This document shows, piece by piece, positions 5,959 through 6,496 of a stretch of 6,496 bases of DNA. The translations under genes and the position numbers were made by a program. Origin of the DNA: an uncultured Rhodospirillales bacterium (GTDB lineage Bacteria; Pseudomonadota; Alphaproteobacteria; ATCC43930; CGMCC-115725); NCBI GenBank assembly GCA_903897565.1, contig CAIUCF010000096.1, forward strand, positions 1 through 6,496, written 5' to 3'. The notes beneath the pieces were generated by a model. The model saw only the letters and a list, made by a program, of their open reading frames with translations. It was not told where the DNA came from and ran no database searches. Position 1 is the first letter of the stretch. Every line of letters starts with the position of its first letter.

Positions 5959-5974
5959 GTGACGTAAGCGTCAC
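5959..5974. promoter_or_regulatory. Inverted repeat between the isochorismatase-like gene and the permease
   Basis: GTGACG, four bases (TAAG), CGTCAC: a perfect 6+6 inverted repeat starting 19 bases after the hydrolase stop and 65 bases before the permease ATG. There is no T-run on either side, so it is not a standard intrinsic terminator. It could be an operator for the permease or a hairpin separating the two messages. It does not share the TGGTAC core of the divergent region. Confidence 0.45.
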
Positions 5975-5993
5975 TTAGCAAGAACGAGGCCAG

Positions 5994-6496
5994 TCACCGC
6001 CCGGGCAGATACCCGATCACATCATCGGCGCTCATCACGGCGCAGTAGATCATGTTGATGATCGCGAGCTCCTGGCGATGGAGTTCGTCACTGGCTGCAG
6101 CGCAACCGTCTTCGACGACGATCACGTCGAAGCTCTCGTCCGCGAGGCTGCGCACGGTCGAGGCGACGCATTGATCGGTGAAGATCCCGGCACAGACGAC
6201 ATGGGTAATGCCGATATTGCTGAGCACGAGGCGCAGGTTGGTGCCGGTGAGCGCGCTGTCAGTGGTCTTGGTGACGACGATCTCGTCGCCTTGCGGGGCG
6301 AGCGCCGGGACGATCTGTGAGGCCAGTTCATCCTTCGGCAGCAGGAGATTGTTCCAGCCCGGCTTCTTCTGGCTGAGCGAACGGTCGCGGCCATCACCGG
6401 TGAGGCAGGCGATGCGGGCGAAGATCACCTCGAGCCCACGGCCGCGGAATTCCGCGAGCAGGCGCGCGATCGTCGGGATCACCGTGCCGTGCATCC
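5994..6496 (-). CDS. Isochorismatase-family cysteine hydrolase, N-terminus beyond the window
   Basis: The last 166 or so residues of an isochorismatase-fold (cysteine hydrolase) protein; the frame is open to the right edge. Counting from the in-frame Met at 6494: VVTKTTDSALTGTNL (73-87) with the likely catalytic Lys76, then VVCAGIFTDQCVASTVR (99-115), where Cys109 is the expected nucleophile after the cis-peptide segment, then VVEDGCAA (126-133). The third triad member, an Asp in a [VL]IDMQxxF strand, normally sits 30-50 residues before the first visible segment, so it is missing only because the window ends. The Met at 6494 is therefore probably internal. Family members hydrolyse isochorismate, nicotinamide, N-carbamoylsarcosine, biuret, ureidoacrylate and similar amides or enol ethers. 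A C-N bond substrate fits a nitrogen-compound cluster better than isochorismate, but this is inference. It is likely co-directional with the permease gene. Confidence 0.88.
   Translation of the reverse strand, partial: MHGTVIPTIARLLAEFRGRGLEVIFARIACLTGDGRDRSLSQKKPGWNNLLLPKDELASQIVPALAPQGDEIVVTKTTDSALTGTNLRLVLSNIGITHVVCAGIFTDQCVASTVRSLADESFDVIVVEDGCAAASDELHRQELAIINMIYCAVMSADDVIGYLPGR

Noticed and set aside
4319..5962. A 547-codon open frame antisense to the permease gene
   Set aside because: It is an Arg/Asp/Gly-rich mirror of a high-GC gene with no recognisable domain and no ribosome site, opposite a clear 12-helix transporter.
5894..5974. GTG start adding 27 residues to the permease
   Set aside because: There is no ribosome site before it and it lies in an inverted repeat. 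AAGGAG sits 9 bases before the ATG at 5893.

Overview
The window is GC-rich, densely coded DNA with clear Shine-Dalgarno sites. Gene order and protein wording suggest a proteobacterium, most likely a soil or plant-associated alphaproteobacterium (Rhizobiales-like). That is a judgement from family resemblance, not from a search. There are seven protein genes, two of them cut by the window edges. I see no rRNA, tRNA, CRISPR array, insertion sequence or phage gene.

Layout. Minus-strand operon, positions 1888 down to 1: an APH/RdoA-fold small-molecule kinase, then a classical SDR oxidoreductase 15 bases later, then the N-terminus of a YaiI/YqxD (UPF0178) protein. The last gene probably starts at a TTG overlapping the SDR stop and runs off the left edge. 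From 1889 to 2120 lies a 232-base divergent control region with three TGGTAC-containing elements. Plus-strand operon, 2121 to 4237: a class III PLP enzyme that looks like the ammonia-eliminating phospho-lyases (ETNPPL/PHYKPL, AGXT2L group) rather than an ordinary aminotransferase, then a DeoR-family regulator 5 bases later. Minus strand, from the right edge down to 4298: the C-terminal part of an isochorismatase-fold cysteine hydrolase, then an APC-superfamily permease. The permease ends in a textbook intrinsic terminator in the 60-base convergent gap with the regulator.

How the genes may work together (inference). The permease imports an amino compound carrying a hydroxyl group, and the kinase phosphorylates that hydroxyl. 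The PLP enzyme removes ammonia and phosphate together to leave an aldehyde, and the SDR acts on the carbonyl or on a related hydroxyl. The isochorismatase-like enzyme may hydrolyse an amide or carbamoyl group on a precursor or side product. The DeoR protein probably controls the set through the divergent region. This is the known logic of hydroxylysine kinase plus phosphohydroxylysine phospho-lyase, and of 1-amino-2-propanol or ethanolamine kinase plus phospho-lyase. The real substrate cannot be read from the sequence. No aldehyde dehydrogenase is in view, so the pathway is incomplete here. The YaiI-like gene is probably a passenger.
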